Positions 6,871 to 14,642 of a stretch of 15,927 nt of DNA are shown here, in pieces. Source of the DNA: JBBAEA01 sp041656175 (lineage in GTDB: Bacteria; Myxococcota_A; Bradymonadia; UBA4248); contig JBBAEA010000084.1 of the NCBI GenBank assembly GCA_041656175.1, positions 1-15,927 on the forward strand, read 5' to 3'. The notes under the pieces were generated by a model. It was not told the DNA's origin, ran no database searches, and saw only the letters and a list, made by a program, of their open reading frames with translations. Both the position numbers and the translations under genes were made by a program. Position 1 is the first letter of the stretch, and each line of letters begins with the position of its first letter.

Positions 6871-7013
6871 GGGGGTAGCACGAGACCCCCGAAGCCATGC
6901 GTGCTACAAGCGCAAAAAATGTGGTGGTTCGGCGAATAGCCGAGACGCCACATTTTTTTACGCGCTTGTAAGCGCATGGCGAGGAGGCTCGGGCGTAGGG
7001 GGAGACTTCCCCC
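6871..7013 (+). repeat. Giant structured hairpin element P3
   Basis: Third member of the P family, 143 nt. It opens GGGGGTAGCACGAGACCCCC (itself a 5-bp G/C hairpin) and closes CTCGGGCGTA plus GGGGG-agactt-CCCCC (6998-7013). Nested stems: GCCATGC (6894-6900) with GCATGGC (6974-6980), ACAAGCGC (6906-6913) with GCGCTTGT (6962-6969), an A-run plus TGTGG (6914-6924) with CCACA plus a T-run (6948-6959), and a top hairpin TCGGC/GCCGA. The core sequence is unrelated to P1 and P2 but the architecture is the same. It lies about 235 bp past the stop of the leftward phosphatase gene and could be in its 3' UTR. Confidence 0.78.
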
Positions 7014-7247
7014 ACAAAAAAATATAGTGAAAAATATGGCATATGCGACTTTGTGCATGCTCTGGGGCGGCGAAAATTATTGGCTTTAGGAGGGGTAAAC
7101 ATAAATAGCGCCAAAATTGGGAAAATCGTGTAGAATATGCGCATTGTTGGCGCTGTTGCTAGTTTTTGTTTCGCCAACGAGGGGTTATTGTAGAATTATG
7201 GAAGTGCAGGAGAGTAGCGCAATGGAGCAGTCTTTTTGGATGAGGTG
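7014..7247. other. Spacer downstream of the phosphatase lipoprotein gene
   Basis: No credible gene. An inverted repeat AGCGCCAA (7107-7114) and TTGGCGCT (7147-7154) with 32 nt between the arms is the only structure I see; neither side has a proper T-tract next to the stem for the leftward gene. A minus-strand frame beginning near 7177 has a hydrophobic start but no Shine-Dalgarno and runs into the P3 palindrome, so it is not called. Confidence 0.4.
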
Positions 7248-10200
7248 TTAATGGGCTATGATGCCGCTTTCGGCTCTAAGTTTGCCAGACTTAGCGACGG
7301 CAAACCAAGCGTTTAGAGGGTTTTTGGAAAGCGTCAGTTCTGCCCGTTCGCCATTTTCGATGCGCTTGGAGCCAAGCAATGTGCTGGTTTTGGAGCCCGC
7401 AGTGAAGGATTTAGTGTGGATTTCGCGTCTTGAGTCGGGGAGCAAGAGTTCTGCTTTCCACTCTTCGCCTGGGCCATCGGCGACGGTCAAATATTGATCG
7501 CGGTACGGTGAGTAGGTGGTGTTGATGATCTCGTTGTTGTGTAGTTTGATAATGCGCAAGTAGCCCTCAGCGCCTAAGCCATCTGGGTATGGATAATAGT
7601 TTGAGTGGTCAACAACAATTTGTATAACTTGGCGCCCATCTTGTGAGTCGATGTTTGAAATGAGGTAGTCTCGCTCGGTAACGTGGCCGCAGAGTACGAG
7701 TAGGACGTTGCGGTTTGGGACAACGATTTGCTCGAATACTAGCCTACCCTCGTGGGTACGCTCGCCTTTTGCGAGGTAGTTGTGTTTTGTGATCACTGCA
7801 ATTCGATGTTTGTAGCGCTTGAGAATTCGCTTAGCCCATGCGTAGGGGTAGCTTGCGAATCCCATATTGAGGAAGATGAAGTCGCGTTCGGCGATAGTGA
7901 CTAGGGTGTAGGAGTTGTAATTGTTATCGAGTCCTCCTCCATACCAGAATTTGTTTTGGTAGCGCGATGCGGGAAAGTACTTGTCGTAGTGTGGGCGAAC
8001 GTTGTAGTTTTCGCTATTCGTTTTTACGTAATTATCGTGATTTCCCACAGATATACCGTTGGGTATATCGAGATCGTCAATGATGCGATGGGCTTGGTCG
8101 GCAATGCTCCATTCTGTATCAAGCATGTCGTATCCACTGCTGGCCTCGACGAGGTCGCCCACATGATGGACGTAGGCAATGTTAGCGGCCAAGTATTGAT
8201 CGCGTAGCCACTGCATGACGCGCAAATAGATGCCATTTGGGTTTCCGTTTACGAAGTAGACGGGACATGTGTAGTTTTGAGTATCGCCAATTTGTACGAA
8301 GCTATCGGCGCCGTTTGCCGCTAAGTGCGGCGCGACCATAGCGCGTATTTTCCCAAAGCGTACGTGTTTTGCGTTATCGATCGACGCGGAAAGCTCGAGG
8401 TTTGAGTTATGTTCCGAGACGGCTGAGTCTAGAAGCTGCCAAGCCGAGGCGCTGTAGTCATAGGCGAAAAGCGCCAAGCGCTCACCAACGATGCTATGGC
8501 CTAGGTAGTGTAAATCGGTTTTGCCCACAATATCGTTCGTTGAGATTTCAAAAACTTGGTAAGGCATGGCATTGAGGGCCGTCGTTGAGTAGTAGCCCGA
8601 TTCTAAGGTATTTAGCGATTCGCCAGGGTAGTGTGCTTGGCGTAGCAAGAGATCGTCGGTGGTGTTTTCGAGGTATTTTACGTTCAAACTCGTGGAGGCT
8701 TCGTAGAAATCAACATCGATGTAGCCACCAGCGTTGCGTTTTGCCTTCACGCTAAGATGCTTAGCTTCGTCGTCGCTGTGGGATTTCGCATGGTAAAGTG
8801 TAAGAGCATCTGTGAAGATCGTAAAACTCTGCGAAGCCGTATGGGTGTTGGCATTGTTATCGACCATCGTGACTTCTAGGGTGTAGCTTCCCTCATGCAA
8901 CGCAGAAGTATCGAGTGGCATCATAGCAATGGGGTTTTCATCGAGCGTATAACTAAGAGACTTATAGCTAACAGTTGCTGTAGCGTTGATAGCTCGTCCG
9001 CTGGGCAAAAGTGCGCCGTTCTCAAAATCAAAGACAATCTTTTTAGCATGCGGCTCATCGGATTTGAAGCCCAACACAGGATGCTCGCTTTCCATGTCTA
9101 TCTTCCAAACGCTATTGAAATCCCAGCCAAGGGACTCATAAGTCGCCTGTGCATTCAGTTCTGCTCTTTTTTTACTAAGCCCATTGACGTTATTTTGCGC
9201 GCCAACTGGAGTGAAATTCTCGGCGTTACCATTGGAATCGGCCAATGTTACATCTTCGCTTGCAAGGTTGCCTGCCAGGACTGTTTTGTGGGTAGTAAAT
9301 GCGCAGACGCGTGCGAAATATCCCTGTGCATCTTGGGCGTGGGTTATTTTGCCATCGAAAGCAACGCAATTTTGCACGCTAGCGCCGTTGGCATCGCTAA
9401 AGCCTGCAATAATACCAGCTACTCGTGAGCTTTCTTGGTTATCGGGTAAGGTCGTCGCGGTGGTAGTCACATCAGCCTTTGCCAAGCAGCGTTGAATCGC
9501 AAAACTGGGTGGCATCTGTCCGTTACCCGCGATATACGCCGCAATGCCAGCTGCGCGGTTGTGGGCAGTAACCGAGCCGACGAAAAGTGAATCTTCAATG
9601 CTTCCTGTGGCACTGTGGACTTTTCCAACGATGCCGCCGCCGTTGCCCACAGACTTTGACCCAAACAAACGCCCTCGCACTTCACAGCGCGATATTTTGG
9701 ATGAACCCGTCATAACGCCAACCAAGACACCGACATCATTAGATAAATGCGGATGCGTTGAGTCATCGCTCTCACGTAGTTGGGCATCCATGAGTTTGAG
9801 GTTTTTTATTTCGCCATCGCGCAGTTCCCCAAACATGCCCGCCATATGAGGTTTCGCAGTGTCGAAGTGAAAGCTCTGACGTAACTGCGATATGCTGTGT
9901 CCATCACCATCGAAAACCCCCGAAAAGCGTTTGAGCATCGGCAAATTGCTGTAGCCTGGGAGCTGTGGCGATAGGACGATATTGCTGGTCAACTTAAAGT
10001 ACTTCTTGCCAATATAATTTGGGGCTTCGGCGTTGAGGAGTTTTAACCATGTTCTGAGATCGTCCTCCGTATGAATGAGGTAGGGCTCAGACTCGCTTCC
10101 ACTGCCTTCAAGTTCGTTATGGATAAGAGGCAGCTTAGCCGTCGGGAGGCTAGTCACCGTTCCTTTGTAGTCTCCAGTGCCAGTAGCAGTGACTCGTAAA

Positions 10201-12152
10201 AGCTTGCCCGCGTCACTGATGTTAGGCGCATAGCTTGAGGAACTTGCGCCCGCAATGGCATTCCAAGTGTCACCGTCGTTGGAGCGCTCCCACACGTAGG
10301 AAACCTGCGCGTCTTTGGGGCTAATGCTGCTTTTAAGCAGAAGATCACGCTCTGGAGAACCAACGACGCCAACACTCCTTAGCTTTCCCTCATGCTCCGC
10401 ATCAAACTCGCGGCGCGACTTCGTAATCCTAAAACTATCAATGACATCATCGCCCAAAAACTGCTTGTATTCAATAGCATCCGCCCCCACGGACACTTTC
10501 CCGTACATCAAAACATCCGCATTTTCTCTATCCAAGTCGTAGTAAAACGTGTTCATCCACGTATCTCGCTCACGTTCATGCTCCCCACGATAATAGCCAG
10601 TAGCTGTTCCAGCAATAACGTATGTGGTACCTGCTCCCGATTCTGGGCTGACACGAACGAGAACGCTTGTTTCATCGTCCACGCGATCCGTGGTATCAAG
10701 GCTAGTTCTGAAGTATGAGCGCTCGTAGCCCGAGAGCAGCAAATCTATACCTGCACTGGACAATATACTGCCTACGACGTTGTTCACACGATAGTGGTGC
10801 CCTACGTTGTAGGGAGGGATGTTAAGTACTGCAATTCGCCAGCGCTTACTGCTTTTTTGCGCTTGTTCTTCTAAAAACTGCCATTGTAAACTCTCATCCT
10901 CGCCCTGAAGCGTAGCATTTAAAACGACAAACAACGCATTGCCATACTCAAAACTATAAACGCTGCCTTTAGCCGCGTTACTCAAAGCACTGGGTGTCTC
11001 TAAGTGATCGTAGTTTAAGCGCGCCTTCATTTGGACAAAGTTCAAGTCTCGCGCGCTACCACCATCATGCACACCAGCAGCAGCCATTAGCGGGATCTTC
11101 AGTAAAAAGTTGCGTGCAGCCGCATAGAATTGTTGCCACAAACTCGAATCACCGCCGTCCTGCGTAATATTACCTAAATGCAGCATAAATGCGGCATCTG
11201 CTTGCGCAAGGAAAATGTTCTTAAAAAGTTTCTTCACGTGCCCATAGCCCGCCGCGGCGCTGCTCAGCGTATCGGGACATGCAATAAAATCAAAAGCATC
11301 TGCTGTCGATTCCGCTAAAGGCGCACGAAATTGCCTGATTTTGCTGTAACCGTCTACGGGGTTGCCGATCTTGTAGTAGTAGCTAGCGCCAGGTAATAAA
11401 CCTGTGACATGGGCTGTGTACGCGTAAATGTCCCTAAAAAGCACTTGTTGGCTCACTGGTAAAATATCACTAGCCACTGGCTTTCTTTGCTCCGCTTCAA
11501 CTCTCGTAACTGCCCCCTTCAACTCTGGCGCATCTCCCCAAATCAACTCACCGCCTTGCGTATCAGCACTCGTTATCCAGCTAAAGCTCAAGCTCGATTT
11601 AGAAAGCTCAGAGCTGCGGCCAAGCGACATACTTATTTGAGAAGGGCGTTTACTCGGTATTTGCAAGTCATTATCGTCGCTTTCAGAGCAAACACCGCCC
11701 TCACAAGAATCGCCAAGGATGCTGCAGTCGCTGCAATCTTCTCCACACAAATCGTCGCTTTGCCCTACGCATCGCCCATCTGGGCCACATGGGATCAGCC
11801 CCTCCTCGCAGACGCATCTACCTGCAACACAAATCTTGCCCATCTCCACGCAGTCAACACACAGCTCACCGCACAAATCGTCGCTTTGCGCCACACAGAC
11901 GCCACGCAGCTCGCTCTCACACGCGACATAGCCCTCAAAACAACGACATTGCCCCAAAACACACGAACCCTCCCCGCATTCGTAAGTACAGCGCCCACAG
12001 TTTTGCACATCGCTTTGTAAATTCACACAATCTGTTCCACATCGTTGAAGATCAGCAGCGCATTGCTCCCCTAAGCCAACAATGTCAACTTTGTCCGAAC
12101 AAGAGACGCCTAAATACGACAAGAACAGCAAGAGTAATACAAGTTTTTTCAT
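7248..12152 (-). CDS. Giant lipoprotein: Cys-rich modules, pseudo-phosphatase, GLUG-like region, active-type phosphoesterase
   Basis: The 1634-residue product starts at ATG 12152 (MKKLVLLLLFLSYLGVSC); a longer frame from 12191 would put 13 polar residues before this lipoprotein signal, so 12152 is chosen. C18 is the likely lipidated residue. Residues 31-155 are Cys-rich, with a tandem 43-residue module carrying QSDDLCGE twice. Residues 168-280 resemble the purple-acid-phosphatase N-terminal FN3 domain (YYYKIGNPVDGYS). Residues 285-485 are a phosphatase fold with lost ligands: HLGN (325-328) for HLGD, GVHD (360-363) for GNHD, N444 for His, GYER (475-478) for GHxH. An Ig-like stretch (585-675) and a GLUG/beta-helix-like region (690-990) follow. 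Residues 1284-1550 form a DTQ-type calcineurin-like phosphoesterase with GDTQ (1289-1292), VGDLVE (1331-1336), GNHD (1370-1373), TKHNYL (1455-1460) and CGHVTE (1488-1493). It is probably a cell-surface phosphohydrolase with an unknown substrate. Confidence 0.85.
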   Translation of the reverse strand: MKKLVLLLLFLSYLGVSCSDKVDIVGLGEQCAADLQRCGTDCVNLQSDVQNCGRCTYECGEGSCVLGQCRCFEGYVACESELRGVCVAQSDDLCGELCVDCVEMGKICVAGRCVCEEGLIPCGPDGRCVGQSDDLCGEDCSDCSILGDSCEGGVCSESDDNDLQIPSKRPSQISMSLGRSSELSKSSLSFSWITSADTQGGELIWGDAPELKGAVTRVEAEQRKPVASDILPVSQQVLFRDIYAYTAHVTGLLPGASYYYKIGNPVDGYSKIRQFRAPLAESTADAFDFIACPDTLSSAAAGYGHVKKLFKNIFLAQADAAFMLHLGNITQDGGDSSLWQQFYAAARNFLLKIPLMAAAGVHDGGSARDLNFVQMKARLNYDHLETPSALSNAAKGSVYSFEYGNALFVVLNATLQGEDESLQWQFLEEQAQKSSKRWRIAVLNIPPYNVGHHYRVNNVVGSILSSAGIDLLLSGYERSYFRTSLDTTDRVDDETSVLVRVSPESGAGTTYVIAGTATGYYRGEHERERDTWMNTFYYDLDRENADVLMYGKVSVGADAIEYKQFLGDDVIDSFRITKSRREFDAEHEGKLRSVGVVGSPERDLLLKSSISPKDAQVSYVWERSNDGDTWNAIAGASSSSYAPNISDAGKLLRVTATGTGDYKGTVTSLPTAKLPLIHNELEGSGSESEPYLIHTEDDLRTWLKLLNAEAPNYIGKKYFKLTSNIVLSPQLPGYSNLPMLKRFSGVFDGDGHSISQLRQSFHFDTAKPHMAGMFGELRDGEIKNLKLMDAQLRESDDSTHPHLSNDVGVLVGVMTGSSKISRCEVRGRLFGSKSVGNGGGIVGKVHSATGSIEDSLFVGSVTAHNRAAGIAAYIAGNGQMPPSFAIQRCLAKADVTTTATTLPDNQESSRVAGIIAGFSDANGASVQNCVAFDGKITHAQDAQGYFARVCAFTTHKTVLAGNLASEDVTLADSNGNAENFTPVGAQNNVNGLSKKRAELNAQATYESLGWDFNSVWKIDMESEHPVLGFKSDEPHAKKIVFDFENGALLPSGRAINATATVSYKSLSYTLDENPIAMMPLDTSALHEGSYTLEVTMVDNNANTHTASQSFTIFTDALTLYHAKSHSDDEAKHLSVKAKRNAGGYIDVDFYEASTSLNVKYLENTTDDLLLRQAHYPGESLNTLESGYYSTTALNAMPYQVFEISTNDIVGKTDLHYLGHSIVGERLALFAYDYSASAWQLLDSAVSEHNSNLELSASIDNAKHVRFGKIRAMVAPHLAANGADSFVQIGDTQNYTCPVYFVNGNPNGIYLRVMQWLRDQYLAANIAYVHHVGDLVEASSGYDMLDTEWSIADQAHRIIDDLDIPNGISVGNHDNYVKTNSENYNVRPHYDKYFPASRYQNKFWYGGGLDNNYNSYTLVTIAERDFIFLNMGFASYPYAWAKRILKRYKHRIAVITKHNYLAKGERTHEGRLVFEQIVVPNRNVLLVLCGHVTERDYLISNIDSQDGRQVIQIVVDHSNYYPYPDGLGAEGYLRIIKLHNNEIINTTYSPYRDQYLTVADGPGEEWKAELLLPDSRREIHTKSFTAGSKTSTLLGSKRIENGERAELTLSKNPLNAWFAVAKSGKLRAESGIIAH

Positions 12153-12277
12153 GGTTTTTTCCGCGAAATACACAAATTTTTCATATCGCAAGGCCTAGCA
12201 AAACATTTCTCACAATGCAAAGTGAGTCATTTGAACGATAGCTAAAAAAACATCCAAGACAAGTATTTTTTTAAACC

Positions 12278-12526
12278 TGAGAGCTTTGCGCGGGGGGGGG
12301 AACCTTTTTTCTTTTTGCAAAAGAAAAAAGGTTCCCCCCGCCCCCCCCTCCAAAAAAGAAAGCACTCTTTTAAGCACTTTTCGAATAAAATGTCATTTTA
12401 TCTTCTACATGCCTTATTTTATTAGCATTTTTAGCTTATATTTCTCTACAAAATGTCTCATTTTGTTTAAGACTGTATCGAATTTGTAAAATTAAATTCG
12501 TTATTTCTAGCCGTGCAAAGGTCTCA
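12278..12526 (+). mobile_element. MITE-like repeat R, copy C (best-preserved ends)
   Basis: A 249-bp element with 16-bp terminal inverted repeats: TGAGAGCTTTGCGCGG (12278-12293) and CCGTGCAAAGGTCTCA (12511-12526), complementary at 14 of 16 positions. ACC lies immediately outside both ends, a possible 3-bp target duplication. The left part has a perfect 21-bp stem (12295-12315 with 12319-12339) with loop TGC. The A/T-rich remainder matches copies A, B and D. No transposase gene is inside, so this looks like a non-autonomous element. It lies upstream of the leftward phosphatase gene (start 12152) and may affect its promoter. Confidence 0.8.
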
Positions 12527-12527
12527 A

Positions 12528-12577
12528 CCTATCGTTCTGTTTCTCACTAAAACCTATCGTTCTGATTCTCACTAAAA
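12528..12577 (+). repeat. Tandem duplication of a 25-bp unit
   Basis: Two adjacent units, 12528-12552 and 12553-12577, begin CCTATCGTTCTG and end TTCTCACTAAAA and differ at one base (T or A at unit position 13). The array starts two bases after the right end of repeat R copy C. It could be an old site duplication, a protein-binding direct repeat, or an unrelated microduplication. Confidence 0.85.
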
Positions 12578-12590
12578 TGAAGATCCTATA

Positions 12591-12637
12591 CACAAAAACG
12601 CGTTCTAAGAGCGCTAGCTCTTAGCGGGGCGCGAGGC
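12591..12637 (+). repeat. Repeat S, copy 2 (47 nt with 8-bp stem)
   Basis: Second copy of the unit at 6286-6332: CACAAAAACG, stem CTAAGAGC (12605-12612), loop GCTA, GCTCTTAG (12617-12624), then CGGGGCGCGAGGC. The stem is identical in both copies while the loop and flank differ by transitions. It lies between the tandem 25-mers and the promoter of the gene at 12780. Confidence 0.7.
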
Positions 12638-12691
12638 TGGGTTGCACCCATAAATCATAGCTTCCTTAAGCACGGCGAGGTGGGGGAGGGA

Positions 12692-12715
12692 AAAAAAGCA
12701 AAAAAGCAAAAAAGC
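12692..12715 (+). repeat. Triple AAAAAAGC microrepeat
   Basis: Three perfect 8-bp units AAAAAAGC stand head to tail just before the putative -35 box of the gene at 12780. Such an A-tract run spaced by 8 bp could slip in replication and so vary in number, and it lies where an UP element would be. Its effect on expression is inference. Confidence 0.6.
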
Positions 12716-12717
12716 AA

Positions 12718-12746
12718 TTGCTTAGCTTGTGTTGTGATGCTAATTA
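12718..12746 (+). promoter_or_regulatory. Putative promoter for the SUMF1-like lipoprotein gene
   Basis: TTGCTT (12718-12723) and TAATTA (12741-12746) are separated by 17 nt, a good sigma-70-type spacing. Transcription would begin near 12753, leaving a leader of about 27 nt with a GGCGGAAG Shine-Dalgarno-like stretch (12763-12770) before ATG 12780. The call is by eye. Confidence 0.4.
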
Positions 12747-12779
12747 AGATCTGGCTAGTTTTGGCGGAAGACTGTTAAG

Positions 12780-14507
12780 ATGTTTGAGCCGATATATTTT
12801 GAGCAAAGGAAACCAGCGATAAGTGTATTTTATTTCTTGTTCATGACATTGTTCCTTATTTTATCTTGCGAGACAGGTGAAGCTCTCAATTTTACACCAG
12901 GTCAAGAAAGTGTGTGCCCACCGCGTGATGCCCGTTGTTGCCCCGATGACATGGATGAGTGCAGTCTTGATGAAATGCGAGAAGCGGGCAAATGCGAGAT
13001 GGGCAGTGAGCTTGATTATGGGGTGAAGAAGGGGCGTTGTACCCATGAAAAAGTGTGCCGTCCCGTGGGCGTAAATAATGAGGTTTTTGTTTTTGCCTGT
13101 AGAGAGCGATGTACAGAAGTGCAAAATGCTTGTTTAGACAATAATAATGACGCGGCTTGTATTGATGTAATGAGGGATAACGACAACTGCGGTGGATGTT
13201 TTTACGACGGTACGGGTAATCGTTGTGCTAAGGGCGTATCGTGTACAGATGGCTATTGCCGGTTAATATGCCCCTCGCCGCAAACTAGCTGCGGAGGAGT
13301 TTGCATTAACCCGCAAAGCGATAATGAAAACTGTGGTGGTTGCGCAGCCGAGGGCAAGGGCGAAAAGTGTATGTCGGGCTTACGTTGTAGTAACGGTGAG
13401 TGTGCAACTGAATGTGCTGAGGGCTATGTGCCTTGCGGCGAAGCTTGTATTAATCCTAATAACGATCCCCTGCACTGCGGTGCTTGTTCTTTAATTGGTC
13501 AAGACAATAAGTGCGATGATGGCTATCAATGCATCAATGCAGAGTGTAAGCCGTTTTGCGCCGAAGCTTGCCAAAACGGTGGTACATGCATCGCTCCCAA
13601 TACCTGTGATTGTAAAACGGGTTGGAGCGGCAATACATGTACTACGCCAGTATGTAACCCTATCTGCCAAAACGGTGGTACATGTAGCGCGCCTAATACA
13701 TGTTCCTGCCCCATATCGTGGATTGGGCGGGATTGTTCGAAGCAAGATCGCGTAAGGATCCCCATATCGGGTAGTTCGACCACTTTTACGATGGGGCGCC
13801 CTGGTACCGACACTTGGGGGCATAGTAATGAAACACCGAGTCACGAAGTGACTTTAAACGCCTATATGATGGATCGCTATTTGGTAACGGCTGCGTCTTA
13901 TAAGCACTGTGTAGACGCTGGGAGCTGCACAGAACCTTATACAAAAGACAAATGTGCTACGTATGGTACGTATAGTGTTAAAGGCAAAGAGAACCACCCG
14001 ATCAATTGTGTGAATTGGAGCCAAGCCAAAAGCTATTGTGAGTGGGCTGGTGGGCGTTTACCGACCGAGGCTGAGTGGGAGCGAGCCGCTAAGGGCAAGA
14101 CGCATCACCGTTTTCCTTGGGGAGATGATTGCCCAAGTGCGTGGAATGACGTTTGTAGTGGAGCAGAATGGACAGCGTTGACTGCTAAGGCAAATTGCTT
14201 GGAATCGAAGTGCCTTGATGAGTTTGAATACACTTCGCCAGTGGATCAATTCCCATCGGGGAAGTCACCCGATGGGCTATACGATATGGCGGGGAATCTT
14301 TATGAGTGGACCTGCGATGGGTGGGGGCGCGAATATACATCGGTTGCCGTGACCAACCCCACGGGATCTGATAGCGGTAAAGCGCGTGTCGTACGCGGTG
14401 GTGGCCTGAATTCCGAAGGTTCTCACCTGCGCGTGTATCGCCGTGAAGTTCAATACGGCGATCGCGCCAGTTATTATGGTTTTCGATGCGCAAGTTCAGC
14501 CCCCTGA
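12780..14507 (+). CDS. Cys-rich/EGF-like lipoprotein with SUMF1 (FGE-sulfatase-like) domain
   Basis: The 575-residue product has a hydrophobic segment ending in a lipobox (FLILSC, C30) and is likely an outer-surface lipoprotein. The start at ATG 12780 is kept because an internal ATG (M22) has no Shine-Dalgarno. Residues 46-258 hold Cys-rich modules with NCGGC or HCGAC motifs (137-140, 185-188, 232-236) and CGGVCINP / CGEACINP repeats. Two EGF-like units follow at 260-287 and 292-319, both with CQNGGTC. Residues 325-572 are a SUMF1 domain: HEVTLNAYMMDRYLVT, PINCVNWSQAKSYCEWAGG, RLPTEAEWERAAKG (426-439), GLYDMAGNLYEWTCDGW (499-515), RVVRGGGLN (536-544) and GFRC (567-570). The active Cys pair of true formylglycine-generating enzyme is missing: the segment after RVVRGGG reads SEGSHLRVYRR. 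It is therefore probably a binding or structural domain. The EGF and Cys modules suggest surface interaction or adhesion. Confidence 0.85.
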   Translation: MFEPIYFEQRKPAISVFYFLFMTLFLILSCETGEALNFTPGQESVCPPRDARCCPDDMDECSLDEMREAGKCEMGSELDYGVKKGRCTHEKVCRPVGVNNEVFVFACRERCTEVQNACLDNNNDAACIDVMRDNDNCGGCFYDGTGNRCAKGVSCTDGYCRLICPSPQTSCGGVCINPQSDNENCGGCAAEGKGEKCMSGLRCSNGECATECAEGYVPCGEACINPNNDPLHCGACSLIGQDNKCDDGYQCINAECKPFCAEACQNGGTCIAPNTCDCKTGWSGNTCTTPVCNPICQNGGTCSAPNTCSCPISWIGRDCSKQDRVRIPISGSSTTFTMGRPGTDTWGHSNETPSHEVTLNAYMMDRYLVTAASYKHCVDAGSCTEPYTKDKCATYGTYSVKGKENHPINCVNWSQAKSYCEWAGGRLPTEAEWERAAKGKTHHRFPWGDDCPSAWNDVCSGAEWTALTAKANCLESKCLDEFEYTSPVDQFPSGKSPDGLYDMAGNLYEWTCDGWGREYTSVAVTNPTGSDSGKARVVRGGGLNSEGSHLRVYRREVQYGDRASYYGFRCASSAP

Positions 14508-14642
14508 ACCCTCATCCTCATTTGAGCGATGTAGAGCTTAACGTACTCGATCTCGATCCGTTTACAAGGAAAGTTCGTGAACCTTTGCTTTTTTTTGTTG
14601 TTTGTGTGAACATGATCTGGTTTTTAGCGTAACTACCGTCGT

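Noticed and set aside
6863..7177. Minus-strand 104-codon frame with a hydrophobic N-terminus
   Set aside because: It has no Shine-Dalgarno, and its second half is only a reading of the P3 palindrome, so it is most likely a chance frame.
7198..7251. Short plus-strand frame of 17 codons with AGGAG before an internal ATG
   Set aside because: It is very short, overlaps the end of the phosphatase gene and has no supporting context.
11487..12241. Plus-strand frames of 150-177 codons opposite the Cys-rich start of the giant lipoprotein
   Set aside because: They are His/Pro/Thr-rich antisense readings of Cys-rich coding sequence without a Shine-Dalgarno or recognisable motifs.
12528..12577. Start of a CRISPR array
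   Set aside because: The two 25-bp units are directly adjacent with no spacer, and there are only two.
14570..14596. Terminator for the SUMF1-like gene
   Set aside because: An eight-T tract follows AAAGTTC-gt-GAACcTTT, but the stem has a bulge and a 2-nt loop that cannot close, so it is too weak to call.
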